This document shows, in pieces, positions 47,521-61,900 of a DNA stretch of 64,000 nucleotides. This DNA comes from Arbacia lixula. Taxonomy: Eukaryota > Echinodermata > Echinoidea > Arbacioida > Arbaciidae. Under the pieces are notes generated by a model. That model saw only the letters and a list, made by a program, of their open reading frames with translations, had not been told where the DNA came from and searched no databases. Position 1 is the first letter of the stretch, and each line of letters starts with the position of its first letter. Made by a program: the position numbers and the translations under genes. The DNA is taken from contig OZ022576.1 in the NCBI GenBank assembly GCA_963669155.1, positions 27,802,866 to 27,866,865 of the forward strand, given 5' to 3'.

Positions 47521-50009
47521 CACTTATTTTTAGCTTTAGTTTACGGTGTTTTAAACTTAAACTAAATGGGATGAAATGGAGGTAGAAGAAGAGGGTGGGT
47601 GGTGATTGAGAGTTGTGAACTGCACAGAGTATAGCTATAAAGAGGAAAGAAAGAAAAAGAAATGAGAAAAGTGAAGAGAATGTAGAAAAGTTATAGTAAG
47701 TGTTGCAACTAACTACACAGAAATTCTTTCAAAATCTGAAAGAGAGAGGATCAGTCTCGACTTTTCGGACAGGCGTACCTCTGTCGCCATCCGGAGCCAA
47801 TAACAAATATGCATTTTATTTTACTCTTACACTAAGTCGCACTTACTTTGATGCAGTATACGTTCAACATTTAAATACTACAATATTTTGAGTAAACAAT
47901 TCCTAACATATGTATTTCACTGACAAAACTATCAGCCTGTCAATATTTATCGCCGAAAATGTTTGTCTCCTTAAACACCGCAGCGTTTAAGTGTATTATG
48001 AATGGGCTTTCCCTGATTGATGGCATTTGTTTTTGATAACAGTGAAAACTTTTCCACTTACACCTCATGCCAACATTTTAAGGATCTATCGATTAAATCA
48101 CAATCTTTATTTGTAATCAATCGCAATAAACGCTTTTTAGGTTCATGCAGTTGTTGAGTAACGTACTGAACGAAAACGATAACACTACTAGCATTAAACA
48201 GAGAAACAATAATGTGCATGGCAAAAGACGTTTAATTTTTCAGGAATTCATTCCTCATTAAATATCAGAGGCCTTATACCATTTTTCAATTTCTGATCAA
48301 CGAGCTAAGTTCCACAGTACTTTATAAACGGGTCATTGTCATAATCAGCCATGTTCAAAAATGCGTCCACGGGTGGCTGTGCAATTCATTCCTTGAGCTC
48401 CATGAGCCTGAAACATTATCTCTATTCCCTATGAGTTTAAAATGATCCACAAATACATTTAAAGGAACTTTATCGCTTATAAAAAAAAGCTTTTCTGAGG
48501 GATTATTTTTCTTCCAAGAACGTCAGCTTTTTATTTAATGCCGTTGTAAATAATCTCATCTTATGTCTCGAGTCGACAACTCTTTGTAAGTCGCCAAGAC
48601 TGAACTCAGAGTCTGAACATGTACCATCCTTGCGTGAGCGCGTGACGTTTCACCCTCACTTCGGATCAGCTAAGCCCGGCTATTATGATATGAATTTGAG
48701 TGTGCATGAAAGCAGGGCCGGTGTCATCGCGTCAGATGACCGTCGCGTCAGATGACCGCCGCGTCAGATGTCCAAAATATTTATGGTGTCGTTAAAGAGA
48801 CCCACGGACGAAAAAAGGGGCATCATATTAACGCTATTGTTCGTAGATATCGGATGACTAGAGGACACCGTAGCAATTTGTTTATTTACCTCCTACATTC
48901 ATTTTTGTATGGTATCTTCAAATGTTTGGATGAATTTCACGCTGACCGTATTTCAGATTGGCCTGGACATCTGACGCGAGATGAAGCACGGCGCAACGAA
49001 CTCGAAATTCGCGTGCGCGTGCGTGCTTTTTGAGGGGAGGACTGTATGCTAGTGGGTTGGATAAGGTGAATAATTGTGTACTTTTGTCTTCAATCACCAA
49101 GTTTGGCACACATGTTCAAAACCGTATTTGGAACAATATTAGATATAGAGGCATCTCAAAATATTTTCAGGGTCGCCTGGGGGCAGCCCCCAAAGTGCTC
49201 CAGGGGCCATATGTTATTTTTACTTCTTTGCGAAAACGCACGGCCGGACTTTGTAAAAATCCTTATAGGAATCATCCTAAGGTAATAGGGACCTAATAGC
49301 CTTGTTCAAATGTGTGGTCATAAGTGGCAAGGGGGCCGGGAAATAGCCCCCCAAATGCCCCCTGGGGGCATTTTTTTCTTATTTTGGGATATTTTCTCAA
49401 GAACACAGAAATGGAATTTAACCAAAGTAGATAGGAATCATCCTGATATTAAAGGGACCATTATTTCTTAAACTTGGGTTACACAAGTGGCAAGGGGCTG
49501 GGGAAAGGGGGGTAGCCCCCAAAACGCCCCAGGGGGAATTCTCTTTTATTTGGTAATACTTTTTTTCTCAAGAATAAATAACTGGAACTTTCTTAGGTTT
49601 TAGGAACCTTACGTTGTTAGAATGGGGGACACAAATGGCAAGGAGCCGGGGGGGGGGGGTAGCCTCCTCCCCCCCCCCCAACAAAAAATGCCCCAATGGG
49701 GCAACTTCCTCTTGTTTGTGACATTTTCAGAAGAATAAATAACTGGATTTTAACCAAACTTGATAGGAATCATCCTTAGGTAAAAGGAACCATCAGGTGG
49801 TAAACTTAAAGTACACAAGTTGCAAGGGGCTGGGGAAGCGGGAAAGGGGTAGCCCCCAAAACGCTCCAGGGGGGAAATTTCTTTTCTTATTTTTTTTTCT
49901 GAAGAATAAATAAATGGAACCATCCTTAGGTATTAGGAACCTTAAGTTCTTAGAATGGGGAAACACAAATGACAAGGAATCACGGGGATGGAGGGGGGTA
50001 CCCCCTGTT

Positions 50010-50250
50010 ACACCCACAAATGTAATAACGCCCACAAATGTAATAACGCCCACAAATGTAATAACACTTTACCCACAAACGTAATAACGCCCACAAATGT
50101 AATAACACTTTACCCACAAATGTAATAATTTCACCCACAAATGTAATAACACTTTACCCACAAATGTAATAATTTCACCCACAAATGTAATAATTTTGAA
50201 CCACCCATAAATGTAATAATCACTTTACCCACAAATGTAATAATTTTTAG
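50010..50250. repeat. CCCACAAATGTAATAA tandem array
   Basis: About a dozen CCCACAAATGTAATAA units with variable spacers (CG, CACTTTA, TTTCA). Confidence 0.9.
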
Positions 50251-50261
50251 GGGATATTTTG

Positions 50262-52052
50262 TCGAATTTCTTCAAAACTGAAACCCTGTACTGATGCATC
50301 GGTATAGCGCGCAGTCTTTATTCCAGACCCAATTATAGGCCCGATCACATACTCTCTGTGGAATAACGTGAGAATGGCGCCTAGTATTTCCTCCAGACCC
50401 GAAAATTTCAAAATAAGAACGTAGTCTTTTTTCCAGACCCAATTATTTCATTTTTGGAATCTTCTAAACCAAGGCCAGATCGTCTTATTTTTGTGGCATA
50501 ACATGAGAATCGAGCCTAGTCTCTCCTCCAGACCTGAAAATTAAAAAAAAGCGTAGTCTTTTTCAGACCCAATTTTTTCATTTTTTTTAATCTTCAAAAC
50601 CAAGGCCTGATCATCTCATTCCAGAGGGATAACCTCTAAACCCAATTATTTGAAAAAAAAAAAAATGAGAGCCTAGGCTTTTCTCCAGACACGTTTCATT
50701 CATTTTTTTTAAATCTTCAAAGGCCCCATCATCTCACTCCTGTAGAATAACATGAAAATTGATTCTAGTCTTTCCTCCAGACCTGGTTATTTCAAAAGTA
50801 AGAGTGTAGTCTTTTCTCCAGGCCCAATTATTTCATGTTTTCAATTCTTCAAAATCAAGACCCCGTCATCTTATTCTTATGAAATAACATGAGAATCAAG
50901 CGTAGTCCTTCCTCCAGACCCGATTATTTTAAAATTAAGAGCGTAGTCTTTTCTCCAGACCCAATTATTTAATTTTTTCAAATGTTCAAAACCAAGGCCC
51001 CATTATATTTTTCATATGAAAAATAACATGGTAATCGAGCCTAGTCTTTCCTCCAGACCCGTGTATTTCAGAAATAAAAGCGTAGTCTTTTTCCAGACCC
51101 AATTATTTCGTGTGTTTTTTTAAATCTGCAAAACCAAGGCCCTATCATCTTATTCTTGTGGAATAACATGAGAATCAAGCCTAGCCTTTCCTCCAGACCC
51201 GGTTATTTCAAACGTAAGAGCATAGTCTTTTCTGCAGACCCATTTAATTAATTTTCTACATCTTCAAAACTAAGGCCCAATCATCTCATTCCTGTTGAAT
51301 AAGATAAGAATCGTTTCTAGTCTTTCCTCCAGACCCAGTAAGTTTAAAAGTTAGAGCGTAGTCTTTTCTGCAGACCCAATTAATTAACTTTCTAAATCTT
51401 CAAAACCAAGGCCCCATCATCTTATTCTTGTTGAAAAATATGAGAATTGATTATAGTCTTTCCTCCAGACCCGGTTATTTTAAAAGTAAGAGCATAGTCT
51501 TTTACCAATAACCAGGTCTGGAGGAAAGACTAGACTCAATTTTCATGTTATTCTACAGGAGTGAGATGATGGGGCCTTGGTTTTGAAGATTTAAAAAAAA
51601 TGAATGAAACGTGTCTGGAGAAAAGCCTAGGCTCTCATTTTTTTTTTTTAAATAATCGGGTTTAGAGGAAAGACTAGACTCGATTTTCAGGTTATCCCTC
51701 TGGAATAAGATGATCAGGCCTTGGTTTTGACGATTCAAAAATTGAAAAAATTGGGTCTGGAAAAAGACTACGCTTTTTTTTTTTAATTATCGGGTCTGGA
51801 GGAGAGACTAGGCTCGATTCTCATGTTATGCCACAAAAATAAGACGATCGGGCCTTGGTTTTGAAGATTCCAAAAATGAAATAATTGGGTCTGGAAAAAA
51901 GACTACGTTCTTATTTTTTAAATTTTCGGGTCTGGAGGAAAGACTAGGCTCCATTCTCACGTTATTCCACAGAGAAAAGGTGATCGGGCCTAAAATTGGG
52001 TCTGGAATAAAGACTGCGCGCTATACCGATGCATCAGTACAGGGTTTCAGTT
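50262..52052. mobile_element. Foldback element built of mirrored ~140-bp tandem units
   Basis: The ends TTTCAAAACTGAAACCCTG-like and CAGTACAGGGTTTCAG mirror each other through CGGTATAGCGCGCAGTCTTT. The left half has about nine units of roughly 137-140 bp (CTTTCCTCCAGACCCG, GCGTAGTCTTTTCTCCAGAC, TTCAAAACCAAGGCCC, GGAATAACATGAGAATC). From about 51505 the same units run inverted for about four copies. Arms of about 530 bp pair with the outer left units; the other left units form the loop. No ORF has coding character. It splits the complex dispersed repeat. Confidence 0.8.
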
Positions 52053-52808
52053 TTTAAAAATAAATACCTGTAACTGAATTCTAACCAAACTTGATAGGAA
52101 TGATTCAAGGGACCTTAAGTTCTTAAAACTGTGGTACGCAAGTGGCAAGGGGCGGGTGGTGGAAGTACCAGCCCAAATGGCCCCAGAGGGCAAATTCCAT
52201 TTATTTTTTTACTTTTCCCCAAAGGTACATGACTTTATTTTAATGGGGATCCCATCTGACATGAACTAGCCGCCCCCCTCCCCCCCCCCCCTCCCCGGCT
52301 GGAAAGATCAGTGATAAAACATCTAACTCCCAATTTTGGTAAACATGACATTGAAATCATAAATGCATATCTTATATCATGTTATAATTTTGGGCATAAA
52401 ATGTTTCGGAGTTGCTTTTCAAGGCCACTCTTTGTTCTTTTGTCACTTGCCAATAATCTTTTTTCTTATTCATGCCCTCACTATGAATATATCTCGATCA
52501 AATGAAACAAATTGGAGGGAATAAAGATTAATAGATTACATTGACGGCCATCTTGGAAAATGGCGCATCAAAATAAACATTGTTAATTGCTTCTATATTG
52601 TAAAATTGCCTAGTTTATGATTCGAAAACTATGTACCAACTTTCATTCTTGTAGGTTATAATAAAACAGAAAAAAAAAACACTGCGTTGGCAGACATTTT
52701 GGACGCCTACTAATTGGAAAATTGCATCTTCAGGACACATGTTTAATAAAAGTAGCCCGTCCCTTTTGCAGACCTAATTCTGAAAGATCCCTGACTCTGT
52801 CATTATTT

Positions 52809-52812
<4 letters not shown>

Positions 52813-52846
<34 letters not shown>
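52813..52846. repeat. (GA)n microsatellite
   Basis: About 17 GA units. Confidence 0.97.
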
Positions 52847-52849
<3 letters not shown>

Positions 52850-53225
52850 TATATCACCCTTTCCTGGAAACGGCAAAGCGTAATATTCGGTTTTGAGGAA
52901 ATAATCTTCGGTAATTGTTCCAGCTTTCTTTTTTCGTACCACAAAGATAGTCAACTCTCAATGAAAACTAGTTAGATTTTCATTTATTCTACGGGAGTTA
53001 CGTATAGTACATGTGACCTTATAATTTCAGATACATTTGAGAAGACATTCCCTTTTACTTGAAATGTTGGACCGCAAGGCGCATTTCTGAGGTGGTGGGG
53101 GAGGGGCTGTGCTGTAGCTAGTTAATGTCAGATGGGTTCTTCCTTTGTAACAAATCTTTCCCATTGTCTGAGAAAAATCTGTCGAGTTTTTATGAAATCC
53201 AACATTTATTTATAAATCACATTTG

Positions 53226-53933
<708 letters not shown>

Positions 53934-53934
53934 A

Positions 53935-55090
53935 GAGTAAATCATTGGCTTCAAAATGAGCCATGCAACATCGTGTTTGGTCATCACGTGACAGATCATT
54001 ATGGGCATGAATTTCGCATTACTTGTCTGAAATATGTGTCACACAAATAACGTAAAATCCATGCCCATTGATCTGTGATGTGATGGCCAAGCTTGATGAC
54101 ATGTATGCCATTTTAAAGCCAATGATTTATTCTTTGAATATTGAGCAAAAATAAATAAAATACATGTACCATGCCCCATAAGAGTACGTACTAAAAAAGT
54201 CACTTTTTTGGGTCACACACATCAGAGAATGGCCAAAGGAATAATGGAGACGCGGGTGATAATCACCTCCAGTGATATTTCTATAGTTATAATTGGATTG
54301 CATCATTACATTAAAAGAATCTTTCTTTGATTTTTTTTGTGTTTAGTTTGATTGATATAGTTTGAAATATCTAGAATCACGTTTGTTATACAACATTCAT
54401 GTATGCTCCAGCAGCTAAAGACAAATGTTTAAATGCATCTTTAGTATTTTATAGCAAAATCATGCTTTTATGATCGAGGTGGTTTACTTTAAGAATAGTG
54501 TTCTTTTGCCAAAAGGAAGCAATATTCATTTGTAAATTCCCATCATTCTTTTTATGGAACTACTTAATTTATCTACTTAGTTTATCTTTGTCTTTACTGG
54601 TAAGGGAGTGGTATTGTGGGGGCAAGGTTCAACGTGTTCAAGACGATTCACAGAGTGAAAGTTAGCATAAACATCATTGAAAACCTGAATTCAATCAATG
54701 ATATAGGACAATTACCCATTTTTTGTTTACATGTTTCGGACTTTATCATGTGGTTAGTCCAATGCCCAACATATGGAGCAACTAACAATTTTATGTTTTT
54801 TTTTTAATGAGGAAGGGTATGTGCAGGACATTTATCAATGGCGTTAAAACATTTGTTATCCATAAGATAAATATTGTAGGTCAAATGCGTCATCGAACGA
54901 GGGATTTATTTTTAATGTAGCACACACCTTGAGGCAGAAGTATCACTGTCATTATTTATGTAATACATGTACATGATAATAAGCTTTGAAATAAACTTGC
55001 CACATATCTAATTCAATACTTTGACATTTGTGTTTTTGTTGTTGTTTTTTGTCACTCCGGATTGTTTTCTTTTCATCTGATCCGCAGTCG
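53935..55090. other. AT-rich interior of the composite region
   Basis: No coding match and no repeat shared elsewhere in the window. Confidence 0.4.
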
Positions 55091-55506
55091 GTCCTACATT
55101 GAATGAAACAGTGTCTGAAAAATAGACTAAAAGTATATATACATGTAGATTTCTTTATTTCAATTTAATTTCAATTTAAAAATGAGTCTGTGTAATAGGC
55201 TACATTACATACAAAATCTGGTCATCTGACGCGGTCGGTCTTACATTAAATGAAACAGTGTCTGAAAAAATATAGGCCTACTACAAGTATATACATGTAG
55301 ATTTCTTTATAATTTCAATCTAAACTAGTCTGTGCAATAGACTACGTTATGTACAAAGATCTGGTCTTCTGACGCGGTGACGCCTGGACACCTGACGCGG
55401 TAACGACAATCTGTATGTGTTCCTAGTTTTTACTGAGACCATTTGACGATACCGTAGAAAAATCTGGTCATCTGACGCGGGTGGTCACCTGACGCGGTGA
55501 CACCGG
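55090..55506. repeat. Subterminal tandem units with ATCTGACGCGGT motifs
   Basis: Two units of about 175 bp (GGTCCTACATTGAATGAAAC, ACATGTAGATTTCTTTAT, CTGGTCATCTGACGCGGT) are followed by clustered CACCTGACGCGGTGAC motifs at the right end. Confidence 0.75.
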
Positions 55507-55910
55507 AATAAACAATGAAGTTTTCCCTTTTTGGTGATTGCGCCTTTTGCTTTATACACCCGCCGTGTTCTTTGAAAAGATGAGTACGCATTCAGGAACC
55601 CGCTCTTATTGGCCGAGTAAGGACGGCACTCATTTGACTGTTAAATTACTTCAAATGAAATCATTTTCATCCACTTAATACAGAGTTCGTGAAAAGTTGT
55701 TTTTCTTTTCTGTTTGACCCTTCAGACACCATAATCTGGTCGCGGCTCTTGGTCGCCAGGTTCAAGGAGCGGGAGCGGGTGACAACATATATAAACAACC
55801 ATATATCCACCTTCTTTTGTGTCATTTTATCACGAATGATTATTTTTAATTTTGGCATGCTAGTCATAGCGTTTTAGAGACACAGGGTCTCACTGATAAA
55901 AACAACGAGA
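55507..55910 (+). promoter_or_regulatory. Putative RNF32 promoter region
   Basis: The 400 bases between the TIR region and the RNF32 start are unique, with an inverted CCAAT box (TTATTGGCCG near 55608). The transcription start is not defined. Confidence 0.3.
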
Positions 55911-58900
55911 ATGCAGAGCCGGAATGCTGCAAAGATGCCTAAAGTAAGTATAGTCTTATATTATATATTATATTATAGACCGAAAAATCAGTCTGTATAC
56001 TGTAGGACGTTGGATCCGCTGAGATTGTACTTATAACTTAGCCTCGGGACTGCTCCCGTGCAGTGGGAGCAGTCCCGGGGCTGGTCGCAGTAACTGAGAT
56101 TGCATCTGGCCCCTTCAGGGGTAAGTCCAAAAATGAAATGTTGATTAAAGAATGCCCCAAATGAGACGGTTATTCCTGTCTAAGTCTAACTAGAGCATTG
56201 GTTTCTGTGTTGCCTTGGTCAGACCTTCTTGATCTTTGTCAACGTCGACCTCCCGGCTCCTGACGTAAGTAAAAGGTTATTATGTTTGCTGATGATACAA
56301 AATTGTATGTTTGCTCGGAGAAATACAAGAAATTCTGTTGTGCAACTTCAAACTGACTTGTTGAAACTGAAGAATTGGCTGCAAAGTGCATCCTGAGAAG
56401 TGCACTGTCTTAAGCTTGGGAATCAAAACACAAATATCATAAGTGGTCCACAAACCGGCCCCTACCCTTGAAACCGGCCCCCGCGTATTTCTGCGCAGTG
56501 CGCGTTATCGAAGGTTGGATGCGCGATTTATTATGTATTTACGCATTAGTAAACCAAATGCAAGATTTTCGGAAGCAAAATTAGACAAAATGTGCACTTA
56601 TTTGGCATTTGCACATTTTCGTTCGAAACATCTCCGTTTTTCAACTTGCGTTCGTACTTCCGTGATTTTCTCGTCGATCGCCAAAACTTTCCCGTAATTT
56701 TTTCACTGCACTGGAACGAGCATGATCGAGACGCAATACTGGTGAAATGTCGGCACTGTACTCGTCGGATTGACGGAGATATCGCACATTATCGGTAGGG
56801 GCCGGTTTCAAGGTTCAGTGATGTGAATGTGCGACGATTTATCGAGCGATATTCGAAGCGCAATTTCTCCGAAATTTTATCGTTAATCTTCAATCCAAAA
56901 ATAGTTTTTGAAAAAGCATTATTTTGCTGATTTGTGCGTGAAATTTTAGAATTTTATTTCGTTATCTTGGAATGAAAATATTCAAAAGAAAACAAGGGGG
57001 CCGGTTTGAGGCACCCGCATCATACTGTATATGCAAACAGAATATTCATATGACGAGAGAATCTTGTATAGGTCTAGACTCTAGTAAATTAAGTCCATGT
57101 ACGTTGAGAAAGATCTAGGAGTTTAAGTACTTAGACTAAAGACTGTCTTTCAAAAATCAAGTCTCCCAAGCAACCCTGATTCAAGCTAACAGAGTGTTAT
57201 GAATCGTAAGAAGGATATTTGTGAATCTTGATGCTGAACGATGTTGTTTTTGTTTTTAAGCTGGAAGAAATCTTTACCTGAAATGGTGATAATTCTATGT
57301 TAATATTAGTCAATACAAATGAAACTGATGTTCAACATGGTTAAAACTGTTCATAATGATGTTACGATCAGTTCACGCCAGAAAGGATCGCACAAAATGT
57401 CATGATACCAATATTTAGTTTATGTGTTCTTTATTATATAGGGTATTTCCCCTTTTGAAATCAAGACAAAGTTTCACAAATTTGTACAATGGGTTTCTCA
57501 CTTAATCTACGAATATTATACAAGTGAACGTAAGCTTACGGTGCTGGAGGATACTGAAGTCCAATGGATCCACGGCTCTCGCTGATGGTCCAGTTGATAA
57601 TCCGATCCAGTATTCCCAAATAATGATCGCAATGTTGATCCCAATGTTGTACGCTGACGAGCAGGTATTCCAGATAGTCAAGTCCAAATAGATGATCCAA
57701 GATGGTCAAATGTTATTCCACAGAGCTTTCACGGCTTCCACAGGCAGGATCTCATAAACGCTATTTAACAGGCAGGTTTTTATCCACGTAGAGAAAAATC
57801 CTCGTATGAATCCACAGGTAAGTATTGGGCCAGGGTCACAACAAAATCTTAGATGCAGGTTACTATATACCACAGGTGACTGGAGCGAGATGATATGAAA
57901 CTGAGCTCCTATCTCAAACAACTCATATATATATACCACAATCTTAGATTCTAGAAGGTTCTATTAACTGTGTTTCCAGAAATTTCTCAATATATCTAGT
58001 CAGTTCTATGCTTGTAAACATGCTTGTAAACATGACAATCAATATTGACCTGACCTAGATTACACTGATGAGTCATCACTAGCATACTCCAGTCAGTGCC
58101 TCCTTTATTATGCTAATGAGTGCAACATTCTTTTAGGTAATTAACACATGCCAGAACCTTCCACAGGCAGTATACTTTTCGAAAATGTTTATTTCACCAG
58201 TGAGGAATTTCACAAGCACACAGAGTGCAGCTCATTCAAGGGCTACATGTATGGCTATATGTACAACTTATACACATTTGTAACAATGAAGTTTGTTGAG
58301 ATATTGTCATCCTACTTCTTGATTTTAACTACAAGCAGTCGACATGTTGAAACTTCTCACAATCCTTGAATTTATTTTTCTTTTATTTATCTTCCTTTTC
58401 TTTCCTGCCCATGTGCTCTCTGGCCCCTTTGTTTCTCTGTGTATTTGTCTGTACGTCCCTCACTTTCACTTTCTTTTCTCACTTCCTTTTTTCTTCTTTT
58501 CTCTCTTCTCTCCCCTACCCTTTTGGTCTCTCTCACAATCACATCCCATATCTTTAAGGGAGGAGGTAGCACGGCATTGACAGCTGTAGCCATCCAGGAC
58601 CATCTCATGAGGAACCTTTCCCTGGCGGACCCCTTCAAGAAGCCGGGAGTGAAGAAGCACCTGCCGAGAATCTGGCCCTCCAAAGACATCAAGCCTGTGG
58701 TGGATACAAGACTGGGAAGGCAGAGGCCCAAGAATCCCAAGAGACCGCAGCCAGTGGAGTACGTCCTTGATCCAAAGCCAAAGCCATTGTCGCTCGGTAG
58801 GTTTTTGTCAAGTTATCATTCCAATTATTACTTTTGATATACAGAGTGCAGACTATGTGAGATACATGACTCCAATGATGGAAGATAAAACTTTCCTTGC

Positions 58901-61900
58901 CTAGGTCAACCCTCAAAGGGTGTGGAACTACAGATTCTAGCATCAGTCTTTGTCATATCTGTCTGTGCCGTGCAAATGTTATATTTATAGGTTGACATTT
59001 TCGAACTCTTGATCTAATAGACCGATTAGATGTGTACTTGGCAAGTGTGGGTATTCTGAAAATTGACTTAGGAATGATTTTTATCTCATCTCAGGGCATT
59101 GGAAAAGTGTGTGAGCCTAAGTGATGACATTTTAATGCAAATTAACTAAGTAGTATTCTTAATGCACTTAGGATAAAAGATCAAACTAATCCAGAGCATT
59201 CTTTCCCAGATGCAGATGCCTAGGACTTGATTTTTCTTCCAAACACCAATCACACATTCAATTTCTTGTGAGACCAGGGCATTGAATGCAATAAGGATAT
59301 TGATGCACACTGTCTTTGCTAGTGCCATGACGTCAGATTTCATTTTGATAATGTTAATGTAAGCAAGAGACTTGAAAGAATGTTCATTATTGGATGCCTT
59401 GGGATAGGTGTGGGGTAGATGTGATTCAAAGCACCAAAATAGAGATATTACATAGGCAGATAAAATTATCTGTGGTGGATTTTCTGAATACCACTCTTTT
59501 GCTTATCACTGCCTTTTTGCGGTTGTGCTCTGTTTCGCAGCCCAGAAGATGGGGATCATTGATGCACCTGACCAGCCCCTGTCGGAGAATGACTGGGCCC
59601 AGGTGAAGCTGCAGTCTAACAAGAGAGACGACTCCGTCCAGCCGTGTGCCATCTGTAAAGAAGACTTTGGTCTACATCAGCAGGTGAGACCTTCATTGTG
59701 TTCCGTTATTTGACAATCTAATGAACCCTGTACTGTTTATAATACAGAAAAGTTTTTTCCCAGAATGCATGGCACAGCAACATTTTCTGCAGTTATATAC
59801 TAATACATTAGACCAAAAGGATGACTGTAAACAAATGCTGGCTGTCGCTGCATGGCGTGTTATGGGACACCTTTTCTGTATGCCGAATAAAGAATTCTAT
59901 GCCATTTCTCAGTTTCCCACAGTTTGTGTTTTGTGCTGCTCTAGCGATTCTGATAGATCAACCCAAAAGACAGGACAGTATGGAGTATAGCCATATCAAG
60001 GAAATGAACAGTCTAACCCCACAAAATGGGAAAAACGGACCTTAAATGTTGATGATGATAGGGCTGTGTGAGCAAAAAGTCTCTGCACATGACTAAAAAT
60101 TGGCTTGTGTGGCTCTCTTGAACTGTTCTAATGAGGGTATTTCTGTGATGTTTTGCTTGAGAGAGTCCATCTGAATCTCTGAGTGTCCTTTGGAAGAAGT
60201 TGTGTTTTTAGGCATCCAAAGTTGAGCCAAATCTCATGAAGCATTGGTGTTGACTGCTTAGTGTTATAATATATCTCTGTAACCCCCTTCAGACAGCACA
60301 AAATTTGCCCGCGCTGAGCCGGCTCTGCTACCCCTCCACTTTCTGTCTGAATGGTTTACGTGGGGGACAATGGGTATTAAGCACGCCCACTCTGAGCCCG
60401 CTCTGAACCACCTCCGGAGGTGTTTTAGAGCCGGCAAAAGAGAGTAGCTACTACGGTTCACCTCTTGTCTGAATGAGTTAAGCCAGCGCTGCTACTCATT
60501 GCACAGTGATGCGTACGCCGTAGGTCAGAGTTCACAACTTCCGCACGAAAAGCAAAGACAACGGCCCGTAAGAATAATACTGACCAGATTTAGTGTTGTA
60601 TGGCAGCCTCACATGCATGCACAGAGGTGCGATGTTTACGTAATACAGCACATTTGAACTGTTTTGATACTGAGTGTAAAAGCAGACCAATAGCAACCTA
60701 AACATACATGAAAACAAGCCTTCCAAGGACTGCGCCATGATTTCAACAAACGTATCACGCGCGCAATTCACAAACGGAGGAACATTAAATGGATCGCGTA
60801 TTACGCTCGTCATAGTTCAATGCGTGAAACACACTTCCTGTTCCAGTATTGCCGGGCACGGAGCAGTGGAATGCATCCGGCGCTATGGCAAAGACTCCGC
60901 CTATGTGGGCGCTGTGTGAATGGTTTAACCCTATCTAGCCCGTGGGGGGGGGGGGGGGGGGGAGAGGGCGATAAATTTGTAACACTAAAAGATTGCGCCG
61001 CATCGTTTCATGACTTTTTTCCTCCAAGTCTCACTCGGTTCCGAAGTTATGAAACATTTTGTACATGCACGTCGGACCAAAAATTGCTCAAAAACGTGAT
61101 TTCATGTACAAATCCAATGCAAATTCTGTATCTAGCCAAAATTCATAAATGTATCATTAGCTGTATTTTTACTGATGAAAAACAATAGATTTCATGTTAT
61201 TTATGACTGGAATAGTGTTGCTAACGATTTCCATCGAAAAAACAATGACAAATATAAAGTAAAAAAAACAAAGAAATACATAAGAAATTCAAAAAACGAT
61301 AAAATACATAAGAAAAAATTGATATTGCCATTGTTTTAAATCCTAATTTGATAATAATCCTAAAATGAGTGTGTGAACTGAAATCTAGCAGTTTTGGGGC
61401 TACCAAGATTTATAGCGAAATGAAGGATTTTATGCATTAATTAGCATGATTAATTAATTAAAAATAAATGTGAATAATTTTGGTGTAATTGACAATTGAA
61501 TTGTGGAGATTACATCAAAGGTGATGTACATGCCAATTTTTGTTGCGATCGCGCGATCAACGGTTGAGATCTTGGGGGGGGGGGGCTGTTTTCGCCCCCT
61601 CCCCCACCCCTCCCGGGATATGCAATGTCAAAATAGCCCAGGCTAGATAGGGTTAAGACGGCAAAAATGTGTAGCTGCTACGCAAATTCTTGGCTGTATC
61701 AATTGTGATCAAACTTGGTACAAATGATCCTTGGGTAATACCACATGTGTTGTCATGAGGATGATGGGGTCAAAGGTCATCTAAGGGTCAAAAGGTCAAA
61801 TGATATGAGGCCATGTGCATCATTTTTCTCAAAGTTTTTGTTTGACTTGCTTTCATTTCTTTATTTCTGCATCAATTGCGATCACACTTGGTACAAATGA

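Larger units (their letters stand above)
49085..52750 (-). repeat. Complex dispersed repeat, reverse copy
   Basis: Inverse of the 26930-29770 family: AGATATAGAGGCATCTC near 49141; four to five units with GGAATCATCCTTAGG, GCAAGGGGC and AAACGCCCCAGGGG; then, after the nested array and foldback, CCATCTTGGAAAATGGCG near 52548. Larger than the forward copy because of the nested insertions. Confidence 0.65.

Noticed and set aside
50010-50250. Short regularly spaced repeats, CRISPR-like at first sight
   Set aside because: Spacers are only a few bases and are repeated, there are no cas genes, and the context is eukaryotic. It is a simple tandem repeat.
57359-58165. A firm LTR call
   Set aside because: TATA-like and poly(A)-like signals exist, but no target duplication, partner LTR or coding part is seen; kept only as a tentative fossil.
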